From Rhizoclosmatium globosum (Eukaryota > Chytridiomycota > Chytridiomycetes > Chytridiales > Chytriomycetaceae): 64,000 nt of DNA. Every line of letters starts with the position of its first letter. The first letter of the stretch is position 1. The stretch spans positions 167,480-231,479 of the forward strand of contig MCGO01000068.1 of assembly GCA_002104985.1 (NCBI GenBank), read 5' to 3'. A model generated the notes under the pieces. The model saw only the letters and a list, made by a program, of their open reading frames with translations, was not told where the DNA came from and made no database searches. The position numbers were made by a program, and so were the translations under genes. This document shows, one piece after another, positions 33,901 to 43,311 of this stretch.

Positions 33901-34614
33901 TTGTACGCTTCCGCAGAACACGACGGTTGCGAGGACTGCAACGGGTGATCAGGCGCGGCTTGCGAAGGAACATGCTTTGTGCCTTGTTAGTGCTGTTTGT
34001 CATACTGTTGGGACGTGGAATCATGTGTTGGTTGTTTCTGCGTTGCAGGTGCTTGTAGTTGCGGCGTTGGTGGATGGAGATCAAGTTCGGGCGTGGGATT
34101 CGGTTAAACGCGTTTTTGCGGTGTTGAAAGAGGTTTGGGATGTTGATGACGGGAATTGTTTTGAGGTTGGAGGGGAAGGGGAGGTGAATGAAGGATGGAA
34201 TGGGAATGAAGTGTTGGGAGAGTGGTTTCGGATGGGACGGGATGGGTTGTTGAATGGTGTTGTGAGAGAGGAGAAGGTTGAGTTTGAGCGGGAATGGGCA
34301 AAACGGGTTTGTCGGAGACTCTTGTTGGGTGCGGAAGAAATTGCGAAAGGGTCGGTTGGAAGGTGGTTGGGTGCAAATGTACGATTTATCAAGGTATGTG
34401 TTTATTTGGCATCTCAGCGTTTGATACTCAACCATAAATCCCACAGGTTGTAGAAAAGCAAAAGCCTAGGATAGTTTTCAATCCGACTTCCGTTCCTGTC
34501 ATTGTACCTGCCGCAAGTAAATCAACACGATCACAGAGGTTAGAGCAAGCTCGGATTGTGGAGCGCGCTGTTGATTTTTCAGATGTGTCGGATGTATCTT
34601 CAGACTCGGAATAA
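30905..34614 (+). CDS. STAND/NB-ARC-like NTPase with long disordered N-terminus (two frame breaks)
   Basis: Exons 30905-30923, 31000-31572, 31633-31878, 31931-34393 and 34447-34614 (introns 76, 60, 52 and 53 bp, good donors) give about 1,156 residues. The first 430 residues are Ser/Pro/Thr-rich and without a domain. A STAND-type NTPase core follows: a leading helix LHSRELRILIKNL, a degenerate P-loop in which the usual first glycine is tyrosine (YSETPGKTTTL), an FWL-type motif after the loop, a Walker B/sensor segment (RYLLVVDGVENVQVLESLF...GHVIVTMRG) and a winged-helix-like region. The C-terminal about 450 residues are helical and TPR-like. Such proteins act as ATP-driven switches in NLR-type immunity or transcription control. 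Two points need one extra base each: the T5 run 32432-32436 and the A5 run 33501-33505. With both, the model is continuous. I infer an NLR-like signalling protein; a specific orthologue is not known to me. Confidence 0.7.
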
Positions 34615-34750
34615 GTGATGCGATCAAAGGAAATGATCGTGCTTTCTGTTCTATACATATCAGCGTACTTTTTGTTGGAAATGAGATAATTTATGATTTG
34701 TTTTTTGCGTCCGAAATAAGAGGAATGTCTCATCCCTCCTGAACATTCAA

Positions 34751-35806
34751 TTGAGCACACCTACCTACGTCCCAAGTGAAACATCGAGTAATACCCAACA
34801 ATCGCCGCGATACAATAATGCTCGGCCTTACTCAACACCGCGTCCAACATCGTCAAGCAAACAGAATCAATCTCTCCCACCACTTGGTTCATACACGCCC
34901 TTCTTTCCTCCAAACTCTTCACCAAATGCTTTGAGTAACAGAGAGTCTCCAGCAACAGGGAACAAGGCATTATCTTCTCCTTCTGATTATCGAAACCTCC
35001 AACACTCAAGGCAACAACACCAACGGACGCCGATGGAATCCACGTTCCTTACAACCAACGAGTCTCTGTACTGCGAAGACTCAATTAGCTGCCGCGATAT
35101 TTCTGACCTAATGAACGAGACATGTGATGAAAATGTGGAAGACGAAGTGGAAGACGAAGGCATCGACGACTTGCTCGCACAAGTTGAAAGCGCGCTTCGA
35201 CTCGATCAAACGACTTTGAATGTGGGAGAAGTGGAAGAAGTCGATGAACTGATGCATTTGGTGAGAGACGCGTTGGGGAGTGAAGCCGTGAGTGTTTATT
35301 CGGCGGACAGAAGGGCACAAGAGAAGTCGAAAGCTGAAAATTGGGGGAATACTTCTGTAAATAGTGCGCGGATTCCGAGTGTGCCGAGGTATCATGAGTT
35401 TCAGGAGGCGAGACTTCAAGAACATGAAACTTACATGAGCCCTCCTCATACTCGTCAACTTTACACTCCTTCACCTGCACGACATGTACGGAATGAAGTG
35501 GACGAATCCTGTTATTCTGAGTATGCTCTTCAAACTCCAAACATTCGCAGGGAAGTCGCTCAAAGCAGAGAATCCTCCCCATTTGCGCCATCCACCATTC
35601 ACAACTCGTACTTCAACCGAAATCAGACACCATTGCGTACAGAAAGGAAGCCGTCTGCAACTGTTTCCACAAGAATCAAAACAACGCCTGTATATTCAGT
35701 TCCTCGGATCGAATACGACTCTTTTATCAGCAAGGGAGACGATGATACGTTTATTGAACGTGCTGTTGCGCCAATGATGAGCAAGTACGGCAATGTCCGA
35801 AAGTGA
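34751..35806 (+). CDS. Disordered Ser/Pro-rich protein with acidic helical segment; start unresolved
   Basis: An open frame of 351 codons that lacks an ATG at its beginning: the annotated first codon is TTG, and the first in-frame ATG is at 35033 (MESTFLTT). A short ATG at 34725 (MSHPS) is one base out of frame with it, so a missing base near 34730-34740 could supply the true start. The protein is rich in Ser, Pro, Thr, Gln and Asn; residues about 110-180 are acidic and helical (VEDEVEDEGIDDLLAQVESA and EVEEVDELMHLVRDAL). It ends in a conserved-looking tail, FIERAVAPMMSKYGNVRK. No domain recognised. It starts about 110 bp past the stop of the STAND-like gene, on the same strand. Confidence 0.55.
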   Translation: MSTPTYVPSETSSNTQQSPRYNNARPYSTPRPTSSSKQNQSLPPLGSYTPFFPPNSSPNALSNRESPATGNKALSSPSDYRNLQHSRQQHQRTPMESTFLTTNESLYCEDSISCRDISDLMNETCDENVEDEVEDEGIDDLLAQVESALRLDQTTLNVGEVEEVDELMHLVRDALGSEAVSVYSADRRAQEKSKAENWGNTSVNSARIPSVPRYHEFQEARLQEHETYMSPPHTRQLYTPSPARHVRNEVDESCYSEYALQTPNIRREVAQSRESSPFAPSTIHNSYFNRNQTPLRTERKPSATVSTRIKTTPVYSVPRIEYDSFISKGDDDTFIERAVAPMMSKYGNVRK

Positions 35807-35836
35807 CTTGTACAATAAACTCTTGATCAAATTCAA

Positions 35837-37411
35837 ATGACGACGACCGAGTGGGCCTGTGTTGCCTGCACCTTCCTCAATGCCGCGTCTCTTGATTCAT
35901 GTGAAATCTGTCTTACTCCCAAACCAACGACCAAACCAAGGCCGAGGCAGCGACCGCGTCCAATCCAAATCCAACTCGAGCGCAACTTGAAGCTGAGCGA
36001 CTCGCGCGGCTTTCGGCGAAACGGCCCCGCGAAGACGACTCAACAAATGTCAATGAGAAGAAACAACGTGTTTCTGCGGGTGTTCCATCGACCACGAAAC
36101 ACAACACATCAATACCACAAAACAACAACACCAGATCCGCCTCACAAACTGTGTCCACCATAAAACGAATCAATCATCGTCAAACACTCAACGAACGCCC
36201 TCAATCTCTCTCATCCACCTAACTCAGCCCCTCTCCCTCCGCAAAGCCTTCCTCTCAGCCTTCCAATTCGACCTAAACTGGATCGCTTCAACACTGCCTC
36301 CAAACATCCCCGTCTGCCTTGCTTTCCACAGCCCATCTTCAACTCCACCTCGCATCCAAAAGAACATTTGCATCGTATTTCCGAAACTGAATTCAACAAC
36401 GTATGCGACTATGCATATTAAACTGTGTGTCTTGTACTTTGATGGATTTGTGAGGGTTGTTGTTTCCAGTGCGAATTTGGTGCAGTATGATTGGGAGGAA
36501 TTGGAGAATATCGTTTGGTATCAAGATTTTCCACGGAAAGAGGATGGGAAGAGGTTAGATGGGATTGCATCAGAGGTACTTTGTCTTCGTTAACAGTGCG
36601 GATGTGTGAATTTATGGTTTTAATCACATAGACTCCAAACAACCCGTCTGATGAAGATGAACTGTCCCTAGGCGACGCCTTCAAATCTGATCTAAAGCAG
36701 TTACTCTTGGATATGGAATCTCAATCTTGGGTCTACAACGACTTGGACGCGTTCGACTTCTCATCTTGCAGAGCACGTCTCGTCATCTCCAAACCAGGAA
36801 AACATTCCAACGACGACGCATTCAAATACGGACTCGGCCGTCTCTCCTCCATCGTGCATGAAATCAATGGGAACAAGGCTGTCACGGAACCTGTTTCTCT
36901 TTGGTACCAGACTTCATCGCTTGGCTCTATTTCCCAGCCTTTTATAACGTCGCTTGAATCTGCGTGTCGTGGATCTTTGTTTCTACCTTCCAAAACGAGT
37001 ACAGTGTCGCCGTCCATGAAAATAGTCTTTCCAACTATTGAAACTGTGAAGTCCTCTGCACTTGGGATGAATGGGGCAGGAACTATTACGTGGAGTGGAA
37101 GTTTGCATGCTAAATGCGAATACAAGCATTTATTGCGTGATTCTGTGTCTCTTAGGAGCGGTGCGCTCTCGCATTGTAAAGTCATTCTCTGTCGAACAAC
37201 TGCCACAGATGATATCAAGTGGTTTTACTGTGGGAGCCACAACATGACAATGAGTGCATGGGGAAAGACTGTGGAAACTAAAAAGGAAAAGAGAGTAGAG
37301 ATTTCGAATTGGGAGTTGGGTGTTGTAGTTGAGGAAGGAGCTGTTGTTCCATTCCAAACAATGGATGTGAGAAGTCATGGGAGTGGGGTTCGGGCAGCGC
37401 ATACGAGTTGA
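35837..37411 (+). CDS. TDP1: Tyrosyl-DNA phosphodiesterase 1 with N-terminal RanBP2-type zinc finger (two frame breaks)
   Basis: Two exons (35837-36575 and 36632-37411; intron 56 bp) encode about 506 residues. It begins with a RanBP2-type zinc finger WACVACTFLNAASLDSCEIC, followed by a basic segment (ERLARLSAKRPRE). The TDP1 core has both catalytic HxK motifs of the phospholipase-D superfamily: HIKLCVLYFDGFVRVVVSSANL with its asparagine, and HCKVILCR followed by WFYCGSHNMTMSAWG with its asparagine. TDP1 removes trapped topoisomerase I and other 3' adducts from DNA. A zinc finger at the N-terminus is unusual for this enzyme and could bind ubiquitin or RNA. The frame shifts twice, near 35938-35939 (after CLTPKP) and near 36206-36212 (before LTQPLSLRKAFL); one additional base at each gives a continuous protein with total length divisible by three. 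It is followed by the RING-TIR gene on the same strand. Confidence 0.88.
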
Positions 37412-37773
37412 TTGATTCAGACAAAGTAAAAGATTGTTACTCTAATTTGATTTCGCATATATTAGTTTAAAAAACCGAAAGCGCGGAAAAATAGCATTAG
37501 AAAAGTCTTGGCAAAAACTAAATCAGGTTAACATCTGATCCTGTCTCCCCCTCTTTGTCTTTGTGATCAGAAGAAAGTAGTAAGCAGTCTGCTAACTTTG
37601 GTTGATGGGCGATGCAGCTGTCTTACAGCATCAGTGTGGCACAATGAGTAGTTACCCCCAACTTTGATCAAATAGATGGGTTCACCCCAAACTCCCCTTC
37701 ACTCCTTCCCCACTCATACATAGACTGATTTGAACTAAGCCTTTCATCTTGTATTGTTATAGTAACGGTTGAT
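37412..37773. other. Intergenic region before the RING-TIR gene
   Basis: About 360 bp between two same-strand genes. The first half is A/T-rich and likely the TDP1 3' flank. No open frame, repeat or structured RNA was recognised. Confidence 0.35.
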
Positions 37774-39612
37774 ATGCTCTCTCAATGGATGTCCCAAAGT
37801 CAACCAAGACAAGCTCCTCCCGAAACCCACCTCCCGCACCCAGCAGTGTATGAAAACAGTTATTTTCCCTGGTTTGTAAAAACCTTACCGCACATACAAA
37901 CGCTCTCCACCTCATTCAAAATCTAACTTATCAAACGAATATGAAGATGACCTCCAAGTCCGTGTTCAAATAATGCTTCGAAGCGGCGAAATCCTCAAAA
38001 CCACAACGCTCAGTCACTTGGATGCGTCCGTTGAGCGGATTTCATGGCTAATCAACACATACCTCGCACAGAGACAGAAGGACACTCGTGGAGATCTTGA
38101 ACGTCTTGCGATTGGGACTGTGTCCATTGATTTCAAGGACAAGAATGTACTTGAGCAGCAGATTGACAGTTTTGTGAAGGTGCTGCACGTGGGATGGAGA
38201 TGGTGTTGCGCGGTCTCTGTCGCTTGTTGCGTTATTGGAAGGGACATGACCAGGTAGGATGGAGGATTCTTCTGGGCTTGCATGGAATTCCTGGGAAAAC
38301 GTATAACGTTTCGATTGACACAAAAGGGTACGATTCCTGCAATTGTGGGTTGAGGGTCGGAGAAGGGTTTAATATTATTCATGAGGAGAGTGGAGAGCAG
38401 ATTGACATTGATGATAATAATCCTCAGAGATTTTGAATGACGTTGCAGGAGTTGGGTTGGAAAGTCGGGAGAGGTATATTTTGTCACCCATTTTGAGCGG
38501 TGGAGGCGGAATGGGCCTTCTTTTCAGCCTTTGTGGATGTTTCAAATGGGGGGCCTTCCAAAATTGAGTTTGCCTCTGAGGCTCCCAGGTGGAGAGTTGT
38601 AAGACGGTCTTAACCTCGAAGGAGTGTGCACAACAAATCTTGTAACGCATTTGGTGACTCGTATTGCTCCCAAGGCTTGGCGTTTTGACTTGGAAATGGA
38701 CGCTCATCGAGTACAATGCCCTGAATGTCAAAACGTGTTGTTCCCAAGGAATGTGGTTTTATGATTGCGAGTATGCATTTACAGGTTTCAAAAGCGTTGA
38801 TGGAATCTTGTTGGACATTTGTGAGTTTACGTTTTTTGGTGAAGTTTCTTTTCTGATGTAATGAAAGGCACCATTTGTTAAAGCGACAAGAGCCTTACAC
38901 ACGCTTCTCAGAATTGCAAAACGGTGTTGCAGAATGGGCGAAACTGATAATTCAGACCGTAGAGCCAGTTCGGGTGCTGATTCCCTCTTTGTGTGTACTG
39001 TGCAGCCATCCTTTATAGCACGGAAAGAATCTCAATGTTGTGGAGCAGCCGTGCATAAGAAGTGTTTAAACAAATCGAGAAATGCAATAAATGTGAAGAA
39101 AGAGTCCCGAGGAAGCTTGGCCGGTTTTCATCAGTTACGCGTGGAAGAATTCAAAATCTGCGTGTCAAAGAGAAGGCTGGATACAGAGGCTTGTGGTGTG
39201 AGTTCATTCGTTTGATTGCAAGAGAATTCTGACTTCTCCTTGAAAAGGCATGCGACCCAAGGAAAATTTCAAGTAAATTGACGGAAAGGGTTATTCGACG
39301 TGGTTGGACATTGAAAGGATGCCGCCAGCGAGCTCCCTCTACAAAAGCATTTCAGAGGGGATTAATCAAGCAAAAATGGCGGTCGCCTTTGTTTCTGAAG
39401 AATATTGCAATTCTCGCAACTGCCTTGACGAACTCAAGTTTATTCGCAATGCAGATATTCCTATTTTGTTTGTTGTAGTCGGCAAGAAGACTGCGTTTGA
39501 TTGGAGAAAGTCGCAAGTTGGATTCATGTCTGGAGATTCGTTGTATATTGAGGCACGAGGTTCTGAAGATGTTTTCGATAGAATTTTACAGACTGTGCGT
39601 GGAATTTTGTAA
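37774..39612 (+). CDS. RING-TIR protein gene, broken by many single-base frame changes
   Basis: No single long frame exists, but consecutive blocks read as one protein if single bases are supplied. From about 37884 to 38190 a block with DLQVRVQIMLRSGEI and LEQQIDSFVKVL continues after a shift at 38191-38193 into MEMVLRGLCRLLRYW. Later blocks include PKAWRFDLEMDAHRVQCPEC. From 38985 a RING-like zinc finger appears: CVLC (38992-39003), CCGAAVHKKC (39036-39065) and CNKC (39083-39094). A TIR domain follows at 39121-39612, with VFISYAW, an intron at 39196-39247, CDPR, GYSTWLDIERM, and SEEYCNSRNCLDELKFI, which carries the Ser-Tyr-Ser-Cys-Glu pattern whose glutamate is catalytic in TIR NADases. RING domains add ubiquitin, TIR domains signal or hydrolyse NAD+. 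Breaks seen: 38191-38193, 38431-38434, 38548-38553, 38918-38921, 39010-39011, 39069-39074, 39119-39120 and about 39279. N-terminal limits are uncertain. Either an error-rich assembly or a decaying gene. Confidence 0.6.
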
Positions 39613-39875
39613 CGTTTGAGTCGTTGCATGGATGGACTTCTGTTCTTTATTGTTTGCCACTTCGTTCTGCTTTGTCACGTAAATTCATTGTTATTCTGCA
39701 AATGAACTAATGTGTTCAGGTGCTGGTGTTGTATGAAGTCTAGATTGTGAGCTCAGGGATATCACACATTCTTACTAAATCGATTTTGGCAATGCGGGAA
39801 GCCCCCACTCGTCTTTGGGAGATTAAGACCCCCAATTTCATTTCAATTTCTTTGCTCAAGAACTGACCACCCTTA

Positions 39876-41202
39876 ATGCTGACCGAGGAGCAATCACCGC
39901 CACCGAGCGCACAGATTGCAATGACACCGCGGAGCGAGTGCGACTACTCCTCTGACGAAGACGACCTGTTTGACCTGTCGTTGAAGAACCCGCACGCCTT
40001 CCGATCGCATCTTTCGTCGCTGCTTCCTCCGCCAACAACAACGACATCAACGCCATCATCGCCCAAGTCCGCACCACTCCACAATCACATTCAGTCTCTG
40101 CCGCACCTGTCGCCCAAGTCTGTGGTCCAGCGACGGTCGAGTTCGCCACGGACGCCGCTTCCAGATCCAACAGGACAGAGACAGAGACAGCACCCCCTCA
40201 CCCACGCGCATCCTCCTCACAATCAAAACACCGACAACCGAGTCTGACTTTGTTCCCGTTCTGCGCTACGAATCGCCAAAGCCGCCACCGTCGCTGTCTC
40301 TCTCGCTTGCCCGCCCAGCCGCCGCAATGGCTCGTTCAAAGTCCGCTGGCTCAACACTCAAACGAAGCTCTCTCCCGCCAATCCCGAGAACAGGACGCCG
40401 TCGCGCAAACAGCCGCCCTCACCCTTTAAGCTCGGACATCTCCTCCTCCACAAATATCCAGGTCATTGAGGAGTTCTCATCAGACACACCTTTGTCAGCC
40501 GCTCTACCAGAAGACACATTCCCTTCCCCATCACCACAACAACAAATTCCACGTCGCCAAAACACTACATCAGAAATCAACAACACATATGAAAACGAGG
40601 ACGAAGATTTGAGCTTGACTATGATCTCCGATCCTCCATCACCACCCCCTCACCTACCCGACCCAGAAGACTCGGGAATCCGTCTCGGTATCGTTTTACA
40701 AGATGTACAGCGACGACAACCAGGCCTCACACATAAACTACGCACTCTCTTTTCAAATTCTCCAAGCGTCGAAGGAAAGACGGAACAAGGACTCTTGTGG
40801 TCACAAGCTGTTCTTGTGGGTGCCAAAGGAATGCTTGTACGTTACCTTCTCGATTCAAGTACGCTTGCGGGTCTCTCTTCTCTGCCAAGTACTCACAGAT
40901 TGAATGTCTCGGGCCCCTTTACGAGTCACGAAGTGGCGGGTGATGTTGTCGGAGATGTGTGTGAAGGCGTGTTGAAGACGGCAAAGGCTACCTCTTCTGT
41001 ACTACAACTTACACGTGCCTCTCAAGTGGAAGTGACGGGGGAGTATGTGCTGCGTGTTTCGGGATCAATTGAGAGACGGAAAATCGTGGGTGGGAATTCT
41101 GTGCGGCGTGAAGATGTTGTTTGGTGGATCAAGTGTGATGATCGTGAGTCTGTAGGAAGGTGGAGAGTGTATATAACGCGTCTTGTGGATGCGTGTCAGT
41201 AG
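39876..41202 (+). CDS. Ser/Pro-rich protein with C-terminal PH-like domain (one frame change)
   Basis: The ATG at 39876 opens a Ser/Pro/Thr-rich frame (122 codons) that ends at 40247. The downstream frame around 40200-41202 continues with LLTIKTPTTESDFVPVLRYE and reads to the stop. The two join between 40131 and 40200 by one extra base, two missing bases or a 49 bp intron starting at a weak GTCCAG near 40121; I cannot choose. The product is 425-441 residues. The last about 190 residues look like a PH fold: GLLWSQAVLVGAKGMLVRYL, then strands with LNVSG, a VLRVSGS strand, and a final strand and helix VVWWIKCDDRESVGRWRVYI with the conserved tryptophan. It shares its plan with the gene at 16466-17977. 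PH domains usually bind membrane lipids; no precise function can be given. Confidence 0.6.
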
Positions 41203-41331
41203 GTCTTATGTCAGATTAGCTTTGTTTTGGTACTTTTAATGTGGTGTTTCTATGTCGTCTCTACGTCTCGTTTTGTTCAGCTGTTGTATAGTCAGTATAT
41301 TAGTATAGTCAGAATATTAGTAGTTCGAATA

Positions 41332-42892
41332 ATGTCAAATCTTTTTAAAATGGGGACAATTGGGGAACGCAATGCGCAAGCCATTTCGGCCTTCTTGACA
41401 AGTCCGCTCGACCACCTTCTTTCAGAGACTGAAAACGATGGCTCCATCCGTCCAATTGCTGTCAAAAATCGGTTTCCAGTTCTAATTGAGCGAGCGAGGG
41501 AGACTTCAATCTATGCCAATGTCACCGACTTTGAATCAGCCCCCTTCAAAGGAAAGAAGGACTTTGACCTGTCTCTCTCGGCGCGGTGTGTTCGTGGTGA
41601 ACTTGATTGCCTTGAAGTCATCCACGTATCGAGTGGATCGGGAGGAGTGCCAACGTTTTGGGGACGGAACGTGGCGGAGGAGTTGGCTGTTGCGGTTCGC
41701 TTTGAACACATCTTCAGAGACGCTTTCAATGCACATGAATTGAGCACGTTGGTTGTTGTGGCTCTTCCAATGGGAAGCTGGGTGGGTGGCTTGTTTACAA
41801 CCTTCTGTGTGAGGTCTGTCTGCACTTAAATACACTCAAGTCGATACTGAGTCTCATTCAAACAGATATATCTCTCCAAAAAGGCTACAAAATCAGTGTT
41901 ATCTCACCAGGAAACAACATCCCCGAACTCCTTCGCGTCATCACATCCCTCTCCCCATCCTTCCACCAAACCGTCATTGCCGGATACCCACCATTCGTCA
42001 AAACCCTCATCGACCAAGGCTCACCCTCAACGTCCCTTGGTCAACTTTCACCTCCGCTGCATCTTCGCCGGCGAAGTATTCTCCGAAGAATGGCGCACCC
42101 TCGTCGCAACCCGCGCTGGAATCCAAACCCCTCTCAAAAACATGGTCTCCATCTACGGAACAGCCGACTGCGGCGTCCTAGCCAACGAAACTCTCCTAAC
42201 CGCCACCATCCGCAATTTCCTCGCGTCTCGTCCAGACCTGATGAAAACTTGTTTGGGAAAGACCGCATCCCGAGTTTCATGCAGTATGATCCTTTGAACC
42301 GGTATTTCGAGAGGCATCCTACTGATGGGAGTTTGGTTGTCACGACGATGCCGCCGCCGCCTCGTGGGGATATGGCTATGCCGCTTGTGCGGTACTGCAT
42401 TGGGGATGATGGTGGGATAATTGGGTTTGATGAGTTGATGGTGTTTTTGAAGGGGAATGGGTATGACCCAATGGTGGATTTGAAGGAAACGAGGATTCGA
42501 AAGCTTCCTTTGTTTGGGTGTTTGGGCGCGCGTTTTGGACAGTGTCGATGTATGGTGCGAATGTGTATGTGGAGAATATTATGGTTGGGCTGGAGCAGCC
42601 TGATGTGTGTCATCTTGTGACGGGGAAGTTTGTGCTTGGACTGAATGAGGATCCAGATGATTTGCGGTTGCTTTTGAGAGTTGAGTTGGCGATTGGCGTT
42701 GATGCTGGTGACAGTGATGGTGCGGTTGGTCAAAAGATTGCTGCCTCTGTTACCAAGGAGCTCAAAAGACTGAATTCAGAGTTTGCGAATTATGTTCCTG
42801 AGGAGAAACATGCCCCGATTGTCCATTTATATAACGCTGGGGACGCTACGTACTTTCCAGTTGGTGTGAAACATAGTTACATCAAAAAGTAA
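41332..42892 (+). CDS. PaaK-like adenylate-forming enzyme (phenylacetate-CoA ligase family; four frame breaks)
   Basis: Two exons (41332-41806 and 41866-42892) with a 59 bp intron (donor GTGTGA) encode about 501 residues once four single-base gaps are allowed, at about 42018-42019, 42046-42048, 42248-42250 and 42509-42511; with them the total is divisible by three and the family motifs join up. Landmarks: GSWVGGLFTTF near the N-terminal third, LRCIFAGEVFSEEW, the adenylate-binding IYGTADCGVLANET in the position of the PaaK YGxTE motif, and DDGGIIGFDEL plus a C-terminal domain. ANL-superfamily enzymes of this type activate a carboxylic acid with ATP, usually to load CoA. The family is frequent in bacteria and occasional in fungi. 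Substrate cannot be read from sequence. The gene ends 9 bp before the stop of the minus-strand reading frame attached to the tandem array. Confidence 0.8.
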
Positions 42893-42900
42893 ATATTAAA

Positions 42901-43311
42901 CTATTTTGGTTTCGAAACTCTCTTTAATATAATGTGATCAACTTTGTTAATTTCAATCCATTTCTCATTCTTGAAATCAATAATTTGAGAGGCACAACTT
43001 TGTTGTTCAACAACAAGTCGGCTTTCGCCTACATGTAGTAGATCCAAGGCAACACGCCATGTCTGTATGCTGCTTAACATTGATTTGCCACTTGAGGTCT
43101 CTTGGGGCAACATCAAATTCAGGATACTCCAACGATCTCCTACAAGAGCAAGAGATGTTACCTCTGCGAGTACAGCAACGCAATTCCCAACTTTGCAGGT
43201 TCTCTGTGTTGCCACAGTTTCACTCACTAATTTCCATGTTTGGTCTCGACTCCTGGATCCAAGGAATTGACCACTCTTCTTAAGTAAATTGAAAAATTAA
43301 GAAGCCAGACT
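42901..43311 (-). other. Coding-like tail at the edge of the tandem array, minus strand
   Basis: On the minus strand an open frame of 109 codons (from 43227 to 42901) starts inside the last, partial copy of the array unit and continues into unique DNA. It shares WKLVSETVATQ with every array unit, then diverges into unique sequence (VAVLAEVTSLALVGDRWSIL... ending KRVSKPK). Amino-acid composition is protein-like, and the stop lies 9 bp from the convergent PaaK-like gene, as expected for a real 3' end. This could be the last exon of a gene whose upstream part became, or gave rise to, the array. Expression is not demonstrated. Confidence 0.4.
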
